64,000 nucleotides of DNA from Marichromatium gracile (GCF_004343155.1 NZ_SMDC01000004.1:220780-284779); one strand, 5' to 3'. Shown: positions 40,196 to 50,220, counted from the stretch's first letter. Notes: a model not told the origin generated them from the sequence alone. Program-made: numbers and translations.

Positions 40196-42015
40196 GGCAG
40201 ACGTCCCTCCCGACGCAGGTGTTGCAACAGAAAGCGTTCACGCAGCAGCCCGCCGGGATCGTCCGGCACCCGCCGCAGCTGGGCATCGAGGGCGCGCTCG
40301 CGCTCGTCGCCGAGATCGGCGTCGGGGGCCTCGCGCGCGCCCGCCGCCTCGGTCTCCGCCCCGCGCCCGGTCCCGCCGTCCTCGGCACCGGACTCGGACT
40401 CGGACTCGGACTCGGACTCGGACTCGGACTCGGACTCGGACTCGGACTCGGACTCGGACTCGGACTCGGACTCGGACTCGGACTCGGGATCGTCGCCCAC
40501 CCCGTCATCCCGGGTCGAGGGCGAATCATCGGGGCGCGACGCGGGCGGCTCATCACCGGGCGCGCCGGGCGCCTCGTCCGACGGGTCGCCGGATCGCTCG
40601 CCATCGGCCGAACCGTCGTCCCCCGTGTCATCGTCGTCACCGGGCTCATCGGCGTCCTCGGGCGGCGTCCGCTCACGCGCGGTCTCGACCAGTTCGAGGT
40701 TGTGACGGGCATCGGCATGGTCCGGGTCGCTCTCGAGCACCCGGCGATAGGCGGCGGCGGCCTCGTCGAGCCGACCGAGCCGGGCGAGCGCGTTGCCCCG
40801 GTTGTACTCGGCCTCGACCCCGGGCACCCCGGCGAGCGCCGCCAGCGCCGCGGCCGGATCACCGGCGCGCTGCAACGCGGTGGCGCGCCAGGCCGGGTCG
40901 CGAAAACGCTCGGCCGCGCCGGCGGCGTCCCCCGCCGCGAGCGCCCGCGCGCCCTGCTGGTCGGGACGCCACCACAGCCAGTCCCAGCCGTCGGCGCGCG
41001 CCGGCGGCGCGGGCCAGACCAGCACCGCCACCACCAGCAGCCAGCCGCGACGAAAGGCCAGCGCCGCCAGCGGCAGCAGCGCGAGCAGCAACCAGGGACC
41101 CTGATCGCGCCAGCGCGCCACCAGTTGCTCGTGCTCGCCCGGACTCGGGTCGCCGAGGGCGAGCAGGCGCTCGGTGTCGCGCCCATCGGCGCGCGCCTCC
41201 AGATAGCGCCCGCCACCGACCCGGGCGAGGCTGCGCAGCGCCTCCGGGGTGAAGGGGGCGAGGCGCACCGCGCCCTCGGCGTCGGTGGCCAGCCCGCCCT
41301 CGGCCAGCGGCAGCGGCGCACCGCCGGGACGGCCCAGCGCCAGCACCGAGAGCCGATGCCCGGCCGCGCGCAACGCGCGCGCCGCGGCCAGCGCCGCCGC
41401 CGGGCCGTCGAGGGCATCGGTCAGCAGCACCACCTCGCCGTGGCGCGCCCCGGCGCGATCGAGCAGGGCGCCGGCCTCGGCCAGCGCCAGATCGGTGCGG
41501 CGCGGGCCCTCGACCGGCAACAGAGCGGGTTCGAGCAGCGGCACCTGCGCGGCGATGGTGCGCGCATCCGTGGTCAGCGGCGAGACCAGGAAGGGCTCGG
41601 CGCCGAACGCGATCAGCGCCACCGCGCCGTCGCGCTGGCCGCGCAGCAGGTCGAGCAGCTCGAAGCGCGCGCGCGCCAGCCGCGAGGGCGCGAGGTCGGC
41701 CGCGCCCATGCTCGGCGAGAGATCGAGCAGCAGCACCCGCGACACCCCGCCCTCGAGCAGCGGCTGCGGCGCACGCTGCCAGGTCGGCCCGCTGAGCGCG
41801 AGCACCAGCAACACCCCGCCCAGCGCGGCGAGCGCCAGCGGCCAGCGCCGCGTCCCGCCGTGCCCGGGCACGAGCAGCGCCTCGAACAGCTCGGGATCGA
41901 CCAGCGCACGCCAGCGCCCCGCCCCGCCCTGGGTCCGCGCCGCCGCGACCAACACCGCCAGCAGCGGGATCAGCGCCAACAGCCACCAGGGGCGCAACAG
42001 ATGGAAATCAGCCAT
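40192..42015 (-). CDS. BatB/BatC fusion: vWA protein with TPR and (Glu-Ser)16 tract
   Basis: A 607-residue protein. An N-terminal TM pair (about 10-26 and 57-75) precedes a vWA domain with MIDAS DLSPSMG (about 97-103). Another TM (about 308-330) is followed by a BatC-like TPR region (about 365-435, VEAEYNRGNALARLGRLDEAAAAYRRVLES...). An extremely acidic, low-complexity tail contains an uninterrupted (Glu-Ser)16 run encoded by 16 copies of a hexanucleotide, and the last ~45 residues are charged. Overlaps batA by 8 bases and batD by 4, implying coupled translation. Fusion of batB and batC is known in the family; the ES tract is not typical. Confidence 0.85.
   Translation of the reverse strand: MADFHLLRPWWLLALIPLLAVLVAAARTQGGAGRWRALVDPELFEALLVPGHGGTRRWPLALAALGGVLLVLALSGPTWQRAPQPLLEGGVSRVLLLDLSPSMGAADLAPSRLARARFELLDLLRGQRDGAVALIAFGAEPFLVSPLTTDARTIAAQVPLLEPALLPVEGPRRTDLALAEAGALLDRAGARHGEVVLLTDALDGPAAALAAARALRAAGHRLSVLALGRPGGAPLPLAEGGLATDAEGAVRLAPFTPEALRSLARVGGGRYLEARADGRDTERLLALGDPSPGEHEQLVARWRDQGPWLLLALLPLAALAFRRGWLLVVAVLVWPAPPARADGWDWLWWRPDQQGARALAAGDAAGAAERFRDPAWRATALQRAGDPAAALAALAGVPGVEAEYNRGNALARLGRLDEAAAAYRRVLESDPDHADARHNLELVETARERTPPEDADEPGDDDDTGDDGSADGERSGDPSDEAPGAPGDEPPASRPDDSPSTRDDGVGDDPESESESESESESESESESESESESESESESESGAEDGGTGRGAETEAAGAREAPDADLGDERERALDAQLRRVPDDPGGLLRERFLLQHLRREGRLP
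40390..40485 (-). repeat. 16 x GGACTC hexanucleotide tandem repeat in batB/C
   Basis: Ninety-six bases of perfect 6-bp repeats (GAGTCC on the coding strand) encode alternating Glu and Ser. Because the unit is a multiple of three, length changes alter the protein tail without shifting the frame. No interruptions are visible in the 16 units. Confidence 0.97.
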
Positions 42016-42997
42016 CCTCCGTCCTCCACGCCCCCAGCCGCGCCGCCGCGATCAGCAGCGCCAGCAACAGCGCGCCACCCGCCGGCCAGGGATACAACTC
42101 CACCCGCGGGCGCAGCGCGCGCGCCTCGCGCGCCTCGGGCTCGATGCGGTCGATCTCGTCATAGACCGCCTCGAGCGCCTCGCTCGCCCCGGCGACGAAG
42201 AAGCGCCCGCCGGTGCGCGCGGCGATCGCCTCCAGGGTCTCGGGGTCGAAGCCGCGCCCCTGGCGCAGCAATCGCAGCCCGAGCCCGCCGAGCCGACCGT
42301 CGGCGCCGCCGCCGATCCCGATCACGTGCACCCGCACCCCGGCCTCGGCGGCGAGCGCGGCGGCCTCCAGCGGGGCGATGTGACCGACGGTGTTCTCGCC
42401 GTCGGTGAGCAGGATCAGCACCCGCTCGCCCGCAGACGCCTCGCGCAGACGCTTCACCGCCAGCGCGATCGCATCCCCGATCGCCGTCTCCCGCCCGGCC
42501 AGACCGACCACGCTCTCGGCGAGCAGGGTCGCCACCGTGGCGCGGTCGAAGGTCAGCGGGGTCTGCAGATAGGCGCGCGAGCCGAACAGGATCAGCCCCA
42601 GCCGGTCGCCCTCGCGCCGCTGCGCGAAGTCGCCGGCCAGTTGCTGTACCACCGCCAGACGCGACACCCGACGGCCTGCGAGCAGATAGTCGCGCTCCTC
42701 CATGCTGCCGGAGATGTCGACCGCGAGCATCAGGTCGCGCCCGCTGCGCGGCACCCCGAGCGGGTCCCCGACCCACTGCGGACGCGCGCTGGCGAGCACC
42801 AGCAGCACCCAGGCGAACAGCGCGAGCCAACGCCAGGGTCGCGCGCCCCCGCCCGCCGGGCCGGCCAGCCCCGCGGGCAGCAGCGTCGGCGGCAGGCGCA
42901 GCGCCGCGCCCGGCGCCCGGCGCGCCGGCGGCAACCGCCGCGCGAGCAGCGGCAAGGGCAGTGCGAGCAGCGCCCAGGGCCAGGCCAGGGAGATCAT
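42008..42997 (-). CDS. batA: BatA-type vWA membrane protein
   Basis: A 329-residue inner-membrane protein with N-terminal TM segments (about 4-20 and 58-73), vWA domain with MIDAS DISGSM (about 92-97) and ILLTDGENTVGH, and a C-terminal TM near 303-320. ATG 42997 overlaps the stop of the DUF4381 gene (ATGA); the longer open frame upstream is out-of-frame shadow. Part of the moxR-bat operon; vWA proteins with MoxR ATPases act in metal insertion or complex assembly (family knowledge). Confidence 0.88.
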   Translation of the reverse strand: MISLAWPWALLALPLPLLARRLPPARRAPGAALRLPPTLLPAGLAGPAGGGARPWRWLALFAWVLLVLASARPQWVGDPLGVPRSGRDLMLAVDISGSMEERDYLLAGRRVSRLAVVQQLAGDFAQRREGDRLGLILFGSRAYLQTPLTFDRATVATLLAESVVGLAGRETAIGDAIALAVKRLREASAGERVLILLTDGENTVGHIAPLEAAALAAEAGVRVHVIGIGGGADGRLGGLGLRLLRQGRGFDPETLEAIAARTGGRFFVAGASEALEAVYDEIDRIEPEAREARALRPRVELYPWPAGGALLLALLIAAARLGAWRTEDG

Positions 42998-43485
42998 CGT
43001 CCGCGCCCCTGGGCGCGGATCCAGCGCTCGACCAACCCGAGTAGCGCCTCGGCGTCGACCGCTGACGCCTCCGGCGGGCGATAAGCCTGCTCGACCAGCG
43101 CCCGGCCGATCCCATTGGAGAAGTCCCCCGCGCCGCCCTCGGCATCGAGGAAGGCGAGCCAGTCGGCGCCGGCGAGACCGGCCACCCGCGCCCGGCCATG
43201 ACGGCTCAGCGCCAGGCGACGCAGCAGGCGCGAGCACCCGGCGGCGAGCGCCCGCGCATCGCCGCCGGCGACGAACCCGGCACGCAGCCGCGCCAGCTCG
43301 GCGAGCGCCGCGCGTCGGGGCGCAACGCGCCGCCGGTGGCGCCGCCAGGCCCAAGCGCCCCAGCCGAGCAGCGCCAGCCCGAGCGCGGCGAGCAGCCACC
43401 AGCCCGGCGCCGGCGGCCACCAGCCGACCGGCGACGGCGCGTGCCAGTCGCGCAGCCCGGCGAGCGGATCGGCGAGCGGGGTCAT
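42994..43485 (-). CDS. DUF4381 membrane protein
   Basis: A 163-residue protein with a proline-rich start (LAGLRDWHAPSPVGWWPPAPGWW), one TM helix (about 29-47), and a helical cytoplasmic domain (about 60-155). DUF4381 proteins always sit in moxR/vWA operons between the DUF58 and batA genes, as here. Overlaps both neighbours by 4 bases. Function unknown. Confidence 0.83.
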   Translation of the reverse strand: MTPLADPLAGLRDWHAPSPVGWWPPAPGWWLLAALGLALLGWGAWAWRRHRRRVAPRRAALAELARLRAGFVAGGDARALAAGCSRLLRRLALSRHGRARVAGLAGADWLAFLDAEGGAGDFSNGIGRALVEQAYRPPEASAVDAEALLGLVERWIRAQGRGR

Positions 43486-44391
43486 CGCCCCCCTCCCGGG
43501 CGCAGCCCGAGCCCGCGCGCCAGCGCCGCGGCCGGGTCCTGATCGGTGCGCAGACGCAGCAGGTGGGCACGATGGGCACGCGCCTGCTCGACGATCTGCG
43601 CGCGCGCGGCGGCGCGCGCCTCGGCCCAGGCGGCGCGCCGTCGCGACCCGCGCAGGTCGAGCCAGCCGCGGCGCCCGGCGGCGAGCACCGGGTAACGTCC
43701 GGGCGGCGGTGGCTCGCACTCGAGGACATCCTCGATCTGCACCCACACCAGCTCGGCACCGCGCCCCAGCCGGGTCAGGCTGGGGTCGCGTCCCGCGCCG
43801 AGCCCGGCGAGATCGCTCACCAACACCACCAGCGCGCCGGGACGGACCACCCGATCGAGCCGCGCGAGCGCCGTCTGCAAGGTCATCGCCGTCTCAGCCG
43901 AGGTGGCGGCGGGCGCGGCCAGCGACTCGAACAGCGCGAGCAACCCGCGAGCGCGCGCCGCCGGCGGGTGCAGCCGGATGGCATGGTCGTCGAACACCAA
44001 CCCGCCGACGCGATCGCCCCGCGCCAGCGCCGCCCAGCCGAGCAGCGCGGCGACGCGCGCGGCGATCACCGACTTGAAGGCCACCCGGGTGGCGAAGCGC
44101 ATCGTCGCGCGCTGGTCGACACAGAGCCACACCGGTCGCTCGCGCTCCTCGCGGAAGCACTTGACGTGCGCCTCACCGGCGCGCGCGGTGACCCGCCAGT
44201 CCATGTGACGCGGCTCGTCGCCGGGCTGGTAGGGGCGCGATTCGGCAAACTCCATGCCGCGTCCGCGCAGCCGCGACGGGTGTGCCCCGCCCCGCGCGGC
44301 CAGCACCCGCGCGCGCGGAGCGAGATCGAGCCCGCTGGCGCGGGCGCGCAGCCCGACCAGCTCGGCGACCCCGACGGCAAGCGCGCTGGTC

Positions 44392-44399
<8 letters not shown>
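43482..44399 (-). CDS. DUF58 domain protein
   Basis: A 305-residue soluble protein with the DUF58 signature GRGMEFAESRPYQPGDEPRHMDWRVTAR (about 46-73), then a vWA-like fold (VWLCVDQRATM, VVLVSDLAGL). It partners MoxR ATPases and the vWA membrane proteins in this operon. It overlaps moxR by 8 bases and the DUF4381 gene by 4. No membrane segment is seen, unlike many longer DUF58 proteins. Confidence 0.87.
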
Positions 44400-45360
<961 letters not shown>

Positions 45361-45364
45361 CGGA

Positions 45365-46030
45365 TCAGCTGCCGACACGGCGTACCTCCTCGTTATCAAA
45401 AGCGTCTGACTCGATCCGTTCGAGCAGCTCATGCGGGCTGCTCAGCGGCGCCCCGGCACCGGCCGCGTGCAGCCGCGTCGGGTCGGTATAGCCCCAGCCG
45501 ACGGCGACGAAGCCGGTACCGGCGGCGCGCGCCGCCTCCAGATCGCGCAGCTCGTCGCCGACATAGAGCATGCGCGCCGGGCGCAGCCGCTCGCGCGCGG
45601 CAAGCCGACGCAGCGCGCGCGACTTGCCGAACAGCGCCGCGCCGCCGACGACGAAATCGAGATGGGGCAACGGGTAGCGCGCGAGATAGGCCGCCAGGCT
45701 CTCGCTGGCGTTGGAGGAGAGCACGCCGAGACGCAACCCGCGCGCGGCCAGCGCCTCCAGGGTCTCGGTCCAGCCCGGGACCGGCGGGGTGGCGAGCAGA
45801 CCGGCGCGCATCTCGCGGCGCATCCGCGCGACGAAGCCCGGCACCCGGTAGGCCGGGATGCCCAGCGTCTGGACGATCTCGCGCGCGTGCAGCCCGCGCA
45901 ACCGTTCGACGGCGGCGCGATCGAGCCCGGCGCAGCCGAACGCCGGGCCGACCCGGGCGAGCGCCTCGAGGGCCGCCTCGGTGCTGTCGACCAGGGTGCC
46001 GTCGAAGTCGAAACAGAGACAGTCGAACAT
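45365..46030 (-). CDS. HAD family hydrolase (phosphoglycolate-phosphatase-like)
   Basis: A 221-residue cytoplasmic phosphatase with motif I DFDGTLVDS (8-16), motif II LSSNASES, Lys in GKSRALRRL and motif IV YVGDELRDLEAARAAG. The small alpha-helical cap resembles Gph-type phosphatases. The substrate is not certain: phosphoglycolate is plausible in an autotroph. It precedes moxR by 4 bases, the first gene of that run. Confidence 0.87.
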   Translation of the reverse strand: MFDCLCFDFDGTLVDSTEAALEALARVGPAFGCAGLDRAAVERLRGLHAREIVQTLGIPAYRVPGFVARMRREMRAGLLATPPVPGWTETLEALAARGLRLGVLSSNASESLAAYLARYPLPHLDFVVGGAALFGKSRALRRLAARERLRPARMLYVGDELRDLEAARAAGTGFVAVGWGYTDPTRLHAAGAGAPLSSPHELLERIESDAFDNEEVRRVGS

Positions 46031-46161
46031 AGGGTCAGGGGTCCATGAGGGTCGGGGTCAAGCACGATCGCCCGGACCGGGCGGGCGCGACCCTGGGGGA
46101 CGGGACCGCCCGGCGCCGGGGAGAGACGCGACGTCCTCCCGACGCCGCGCGCAACAGGCTA

Positions 46162-47046
46162 CTACAGGGTGGCGCCGAGCTGCACCAGGATCTCCGAGTC
46201 GCGCGGCAGCACCTCGACCTCGGCCTTGGAGGCGAGCAGCTGCTCGGTCTCCATCACCTCGAGCACCGTATCGAGCACCTCGGGGTCGCGTTCGGCGATG
46301 GCGTTGAGCGCCTCGCCGACGATCGCCGGGCGGGTGGCGGCGGCCTCGGCCATCTGTTGCGAGACCTTGTAGGCGGTCTGGCTCTGGATCAGGCCGACGC
46401 GGTTCTCGCCGTCCTGCTTCATCGCGCTGGTGACCTGGATCAGCCGCTTGACCACCTTGTCGGTGATGTTGTCGACCATCTGCCGGTCGGTGAAGGCGAC
46501 CTTGCGGATATAGACCGAGCCGAGCCGGTAGCCCCAGCGCTCGGAGAGCGGCGAGACCTCGGCGCGCACCCGACGGCTGAGCTGGTGACGGTCCTCGAGC
46601 ATCTTGTCCATCTCCAGATTGCTCAGGGTGGAGACGGCGGCACTGGCGACATTGGCCTGCAGCGAGCCCTCGGGGTTGGCGTTGTTGAACAGATAGGCGA
46701 TGGGGTCGCTCACCTGCATCTCGTACCACAGCCCCACGCCCATCGGCGTGCCCTCCTCGGAGTTGACCATCTGGTCGCGCAGATAGTGCTGGCGCAGCGC
46801 GGTGGAGACCTTGTAGCGCTTGCCGAAGAAGGGCAGCAGCAGGGCGCGCAGCCCGAAGTGGGCGAGCGGGAAGCGCAGCCCGGGCTCGTCGAGGGTACCG
46901 ATGACCTTGCCGAACAGGGTGAAGACCTGGGCCTCGCGCTCGCGCACCACGGCATAGAGCCCGAGGCTGCGGGCGATGGCGAGCAGCACCGGGATATAGA
47001 TGAGACCGATGACGAAGGCGATGGTGGAACCGATCATGTTGTCCAT
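46162..47046 (-). CDS. SPFH/stomatin-like membrane protein (downstream of pair)
   Basis: A 294-residue protein with an N-terminal hydrophobic segment (about 8-26) and a SPFH domain (about 35-210: GKVIGTLDEPGLRFPLAHFG, WYEMQVSDPIAYLFNN, VRAEVSPLSERWGYRLGSVYIRKVAFTDRQMV), then a helical C-terminus. Such proteins oligomerise into membrane microdomain scaffolds. Lies 13 bases after a second SPFH gene, so they form a pair. Although HflC-like, no hflX/hfq context exists, so the names hflK/hflC are not justified. Confidence 0.82.
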   Translation of the reverse strand: MDNMIGSTIAFVIGLIYIPVLLAIARSLGLYAVVREREAQVFTLFGKVIGTLDEPGLRFPLAHFGLRALLLPFFGKRYKVSTALRQHYLRDQMVNSEEGTPMGVGLWYEMQVSDPIAYLFNNANPEGSLQANVASAAVSTLSNLEMDKMLEDRHQLSRRVRAEVSPLSERWGYRLGSVYIRKVAFTDRQMVDNITDKVVKRLIQVTSAMKQDGENRVGLIQSQTAYKVSQQMAEAAATRPAIVGEALNAIAERDPEVLDTVLEVMETEQLLASKAEVEVLPRDSEILVQLGATL

Positions 47047-47059
47047 GGCGTCTCTCCCC

Positions 47060-48043
47060 TCAGCGCTCGAGCCCGGTGGTGCGGACGATGCGCGAGGCGC
47101 GCCCGAGCAGCGGCACGCGCAGGTTGCGGATATAGGCGCGCAGCGCCTCGGTGCCGCCGCTCGACTTGATTCGCGACAGCGTCTCGGCCAGCTCGCGCAG
47201 CGGCGCGACCTCGGCCTGGGCGTTGTTGCGCGCGATCTCCACCGCGCGCTTGCTCATGGTGATCTGCTGCTCGGCGTCGGCGCGCGCCGTGGAGATATCG
47301 GCGGCGACCTGGTTGCGAGTGGAGTTGATCGCCGAGAGCGCGCGGTCGACCTCGCTCGGCGGGTCGATCTGGGTGATCAGCGCGGCATCGAGCTCGATGC
47401 CGTAGCGCGCCCCGGTCGAGCGGCACTGCTGCTCCATGTAGTCGTTGAGCAGCGGCAGGTTCTTGCGCAGGTCGTTGATCGAGACGCCCTCGGAGAGTTC
47501 GGCGGCCGCTTCGCCCTGCGCCAGCTCGCCCTCGCCGACCAGACCCTCGCCCTTGGGGTCGACGAAGTTGGCGATGCGCTCGCGCAGCACCGAGATGAAG
47601 TAACCCATGACGTGCTCGAGCGGGCTGTCGACGCCGAAGCAGTAGGCATAGAGGTTGGATTCGGCGACGCGGAAGCGGATCTGACCGCCGACCCCGGTGG
47701 TGAGGTTGTCCTTGGTGACCGCCTCGACCATCACCTGATCCTTGGTCGGGTCCCAGGTCAGGTCGATGGCCTGGGTGACCACGCTGACCTTGTGCACCTC
47801 CTGCCACGGCCACTTGAAGTAGGGGCCGCCGGGGCCGATCACCCGCACCTGCGGGAAGCGGTAGCGTTGCTGTTCCTCGGCGTCGAGCGCCGGGTCCTCG
47901 ACCATCAGCTCGCCGAGTCGCTCGACGCGACCGAAGCTGGTGATCAGCGCGCGCTCGTCCGGGCTCACGGTGTAGAAGGCGCGCACGAACACCTTGAACA
48001 CCACGAACGCCAGCACGCCGAGCATGAATGCCGTCAGATACAT
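47060..48043 (-). CDS. SPFH/stomatin-like membrane protein (upstream of pair)
   Basis: A 327-residue protein with a TM helix (about 3-22), SPFH domain (about 24-250, YTVSPDERALITSFGRVERLG, FKWPWQEVHKVSVVTQAID, LRERIANFVDPKGEGLVGEG) and a C-terminal coiled-coil/helical region (NQVAADISTARADAEQQITMSKRAVEIARNN). It heads the two-gene SPFH unit and is likely to hetero-oligomerise with its neighbour. Confidence 0.82.
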   Translation of the reverse strand: MYLTAFMLGVLAFVVFKVFVRAFYTVSPDERALITSFGRVERLGELMVEDPALDAEEQQRYRFPQVRVIGPGGPYFKWPWQEVHKVSVVTQAIDLTWDPTKDQVMVEAVTKDNLTTGVGGQIRFRVAESNLYAYCFGVDSPLEHVMGYFISVLRERIANFVDPKGEGLVGEGELAQGEAAAELSEGVSINDLRKNLPLLNDYMEQQCRSTGARYGIELDAALITQIDPPSEVDRALSAINSTRNQVAADISTARADAEQQITMSKRAVEIARNNAQAEVAPLRELAETLSRIKSSGGTEALRAYIRNLRVPLLGRASRIVRTTGLER

Positions 48044-48094
48044 GGCAGCTTGACCTCTCTAGCGGAGGGCGGCGCATCCGCGCCGCCTGGGGGA

Positions 48095-48122
48095 CGCGCC
48101 CCGCCGACGGGGGCGGGGCGCG
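48095..48122 (-). terminator. GC-rich hairpin before the SPFH pair
   Basis: CGCGCCCCGCC, a 6-base loop, GGCGGGGCGCG makes an 11-bp perfect stem in the 106-base gap between the HhH gene and the SPFH gene. No T-run follows. It probably ends the transcript of the CDGSH and HhH genes. Confidence 0.5.
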
Positions 48123-48149
48123 GGCGGAGACGGGAAGAAGGGCCGCGCA

Positions 48150-48398
48150 TCAGGGCGTGCGCTCGCGCGCGGCGCGAGCGATGGCGATGGCGTTGCCGAT
48201 GGCGGTACGGGCATGCGGGCTGGCGCGCCAGCAGGGGGCGTGGAGCATGTCGGCGATCAGCCCGACCAGGGGCTCGATCTGCTGCCCAGCGAGGGTGTCG
48301 AGATCCTCGATGCCGAGCTGTTCGAGCCGCGCGATCACCCGCGGCCCGATCTGATGACCGCCGAGCAGCAGGGCGCGCTCGGCACTGGAAAACGGCAT
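48150..48398 (-). CDS. small helix-hairpin-helix protein
   Basis: An 82-residue protein (ATG 48398) whose middle, IGPRVIARLEQLGIEDLDTLA (about 17-37), reads as a helix-hairpin-helix of the kind in Cdd1/pathogenicity-locus and other DNA-related small proteins. The rest is helical, ending in a basic ARERTP. It lies 32 bases after the CDGSH gene, likely the same transcript. Function is unknown; DNA binding is inference. Confidence 0.6.
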   Translation of the reverse strand: MPFSSAERALLLGGHQIGPRVIARLEQLGIEDLDTLAGQQIEPLVGLIADMLHAPCWRASPHARTAIGNAIAIARAARERTP

Positions 48399-48430
48399 CG
48401 ATCCCTCCCCGCGCCGGTGCCGACCGGCGC

Positions 48431-49087
48431 TCAGTCGCCCTTGAAACCCACCCGCTGGTGGCTGCCGTCGCAGAAGGGCTTGTTGGCCGAGGCCCCGCAG
48501 CGACACAGATAGGCCTTGTCGCCGCGCCAGGCCGCGCGCGCGCTGGCGGCGCGGATCACCAGGTTGCCCTCGAGCTCGAGCGGCCCGTCGGGCAGCGCTC
48601 GCACCGCCAGCGGCCCGTCGGCGGCGAAGGTGCCGCGCCCCTGCTCGCCGACGGCGCCATAGTCCTCGAAGCCGGCGGCACGGTGGCTGTTGTCGCAGAA
48701 CGGCTTGTTGGCCGAGGCCCCGCAACGACACAGCGCCACCCGGCGGCTGGTGCCGGCGTGCTCGGGCGCCTCACCGGCGCCCTCCAGCGCCAGCTCACCG
48801 TGACAGTACAGGGGGCCATTGTAGACCACCACCGCCGCGTTCTCGCCGGGAGCGGGCTCGGGACCGCCGGTCTTGTCGACATAGCTCAGCGCGCCGCTCG
48901 GACAGCGCTCGACGATCTCGCGCACCCGTTCGCGCTCGGTGACATCGGGATCGCACCAGGGATCGCGCCCGGAGACGAACAGCTCGCCCTTGGCACGGAC
49001 GCACTCGCCGATATGGATACACAGACGCTCGTCCCAGTAGACATCGATCTCCTCGCCCGGGAAGTGGTGGATGCTGCTGTCACTCAT
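48431..49087 (-). CDS. iron-sulfur protein: Fer4_19 domain plus two CDGSH domains
   Basis: A 218-residue soluble protein. Residues ~10-70 form a divergent mono-cluster ferredoxin (Fer4_19/DUF1271-like: CIHIGECVRAKGELF, RCPSGALSYV). Two CDGSH-type domains follow, each with CRCGASANKPFCD(N/G)SH. CDGSH domains bind redox-active 2Fe-2S clusters. Triple-module proteins of this type occur in bacteria; roles in Fe-S or redox homeostasis are inferred. Start ATG 49087. Confidence 0.9.
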   Translation of the reverse strand: MSDSSIHHFPGEEIDVYWDERLCIHIGECVRAKGELFVSGRDPWCDPDVTERERVREIVERCPSGALSYVDKTGGPEPAPGENAAVVVYNGPLYCHGELALEGAGEAPEHAGTSRRVALCRCGASANKPFCDNSHRAAGFEDYGAVGEQGRGTFAADGPLAVRALPDGPLELEGNLVIRAASARAAWRGDKAYLCRCGASANKPFCDGSHQRVGFKGD

Positions 49088-49413
49088 CAAATGGACTCCT
49101 TGTGGTCTCTGTGGGTTGCCCGCCCACGGCGGACGGTGGCTGCCTGGAGAGACCAACCGGCGGCTCGGGGCGCAACCGGTCGGCGCGAGGCACGGCCCCG
49201 CATCGCCCCGACAGCGCCGGGGCACGCGCAGCGCCAAAAACAGCACCACGCGCGTGTTTTTCTAATGGGGCCCAGCACCGATCATGCAACGTGCGGAGGT
49301 GAACTTCGTCACACCCCTGGCGTCTCACCGAGCATGGCGGACCGCCCTCGCCCGCCATCCGTCCCCGTCGTCACGCACGGCCCGCGCGCCGTCATCCACA
49401 CGGAGTCGAGAAC
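49088..49413. other. 326-base intergenic region between divergent genes
   Basis: Separates the CDGSH gene (minus) from the DUF2189 gene (plus). Short open frames here lack family resemblance. It must hold both promoters, but I cannot point to convincing boxes. A local AT-richer patch (CGTGTTTTTCTAATGG, about 49251-49266) is the only compositional feature. Confidence 0.4.
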
Positions 49414-50190
49414 ATGCCCAGTCAAGCCGTCCGATCGCATCAGACCACGCCCGCGCCGGCGCCCACGGTCAGCCGGGTCGACATCGGCGAGCCGCTCGAC
49501 TGGCTCGCTACCGGTGTCAGGCGCTTCGCCGAGGCACCCGCGGCGAGTCTGCTCTACGGCGCGCTCTTCGTGCTCGCCTGCTGGGGCGCGCTGGCGCTGA
49601 CCTGGACCCTGCCCTGGTTCACCATCGCCTTCCTCACCGGATTGCTGCTGCTCGGCCCCTTCCTCGCCGCCGGGCTCTATGTCGCCGCACGCCAGCTCGA
49701 GGCCGACGAGCCGGTGGCCATCCACGACAGCCTGGCGCTGATCTGGGCGCGGCGTACCAATCTGGGGCTGTTCGTGCTCTTCCTCGGGCTGATCGCCGCG
49801 GCCTGGGTGCGCTTCTCGGCGCTGCTGTTCGCGATCAAGTTCAACACCCTCTCGCCCTCGTCCGACAGCATCACCGGCCTGCTGGCCGGGCACTTCGATC
49901 CGGTGGTCACGCTGTTCTTCCTCGGCATCGGGCTGCTGCTGGCCGTGGCGGTGTTCGTCACCAGCGCCGTCTCCATCCCGATGATCCTCGATCGCGACGT
50001 CGGCCCGCTCACCGCCATCCACACCAGTCTGCGCGCCTGCCGCCAGAACTGGCCGGCGATGACGCTGTGGGCCGCGATGATCGTCGCCCTCACCGGCTTC
50101 GGCATCCTCACCCTGTTCATCGGGCTGGTGGTGATCTTCCCGGTACTCGGCTATGCCACCTGGGAGAGCTATCGGCGGATGGTCGCCTGA
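49414..50190 (+). CDS. DUF2189 integral membrane protein
   Basis: A 258-residue inner-membrane protein with about six hydrophobic helices (from ~46 to ~245) and the DUF2189 feature of two similar halves (IHDSLALIWARRTNLGLF and IHTSLRACRQNWPAM). Function unknown; often found near respiratory genes. ATG 49414 has a GAG-rich stretch upstream. A GC hairpin follows the stop. Confidence 0.83.
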   Translation: MPSQAVRSHQTTPAPAPTVSRVDIGEPLDWLATGVRRFAEAPAASLLYGALFVLACWGALALTWTLPWFTIAFLTGLLLLGPFLAAGLYVAARQLEADEPVAIHDSLALIWARRTNLGLFVLFLGLIAAAWVRFSALLFAIKFNTLSPSSDSITGLLAGHFDPVVTLFFLGIGLLLAVAVFVTSAVSIPMILDRDVGPLTAIHTSLRACRQNWPAMTLWAAMIVALTGFGILTLFIGLVVIFPVLGYATWESYRRMVA

Positions 50191-50195
50191 GCCCC

Positions 50196-50220
50196 CGCCC
50201 CGCCACCGCTCGGCGGGGCG
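50196..50220 (+). terminator. hairpin after DUF2189 gene
   Basis: CGCCCCGCC, 7-base loop, GGCGGGGCG: a 9-bp stem five bases after the stop codon. No T-run; typical of GC-rich hairpin ends in this genome. Confidence 0.5.

Noticed and set aside
40390..40485. Simple repeat as a CRISPR or phase-variation frameshift tract
   Set aside because: The 6-bp unit preserves the frame and has no spacers; kept only as a length-variable coding repeat.
46162..48043. Naming the SPFH genes hflC and hflK
   Set aside because: Only fold-level similarity is visible and the usual neighbours are absent.
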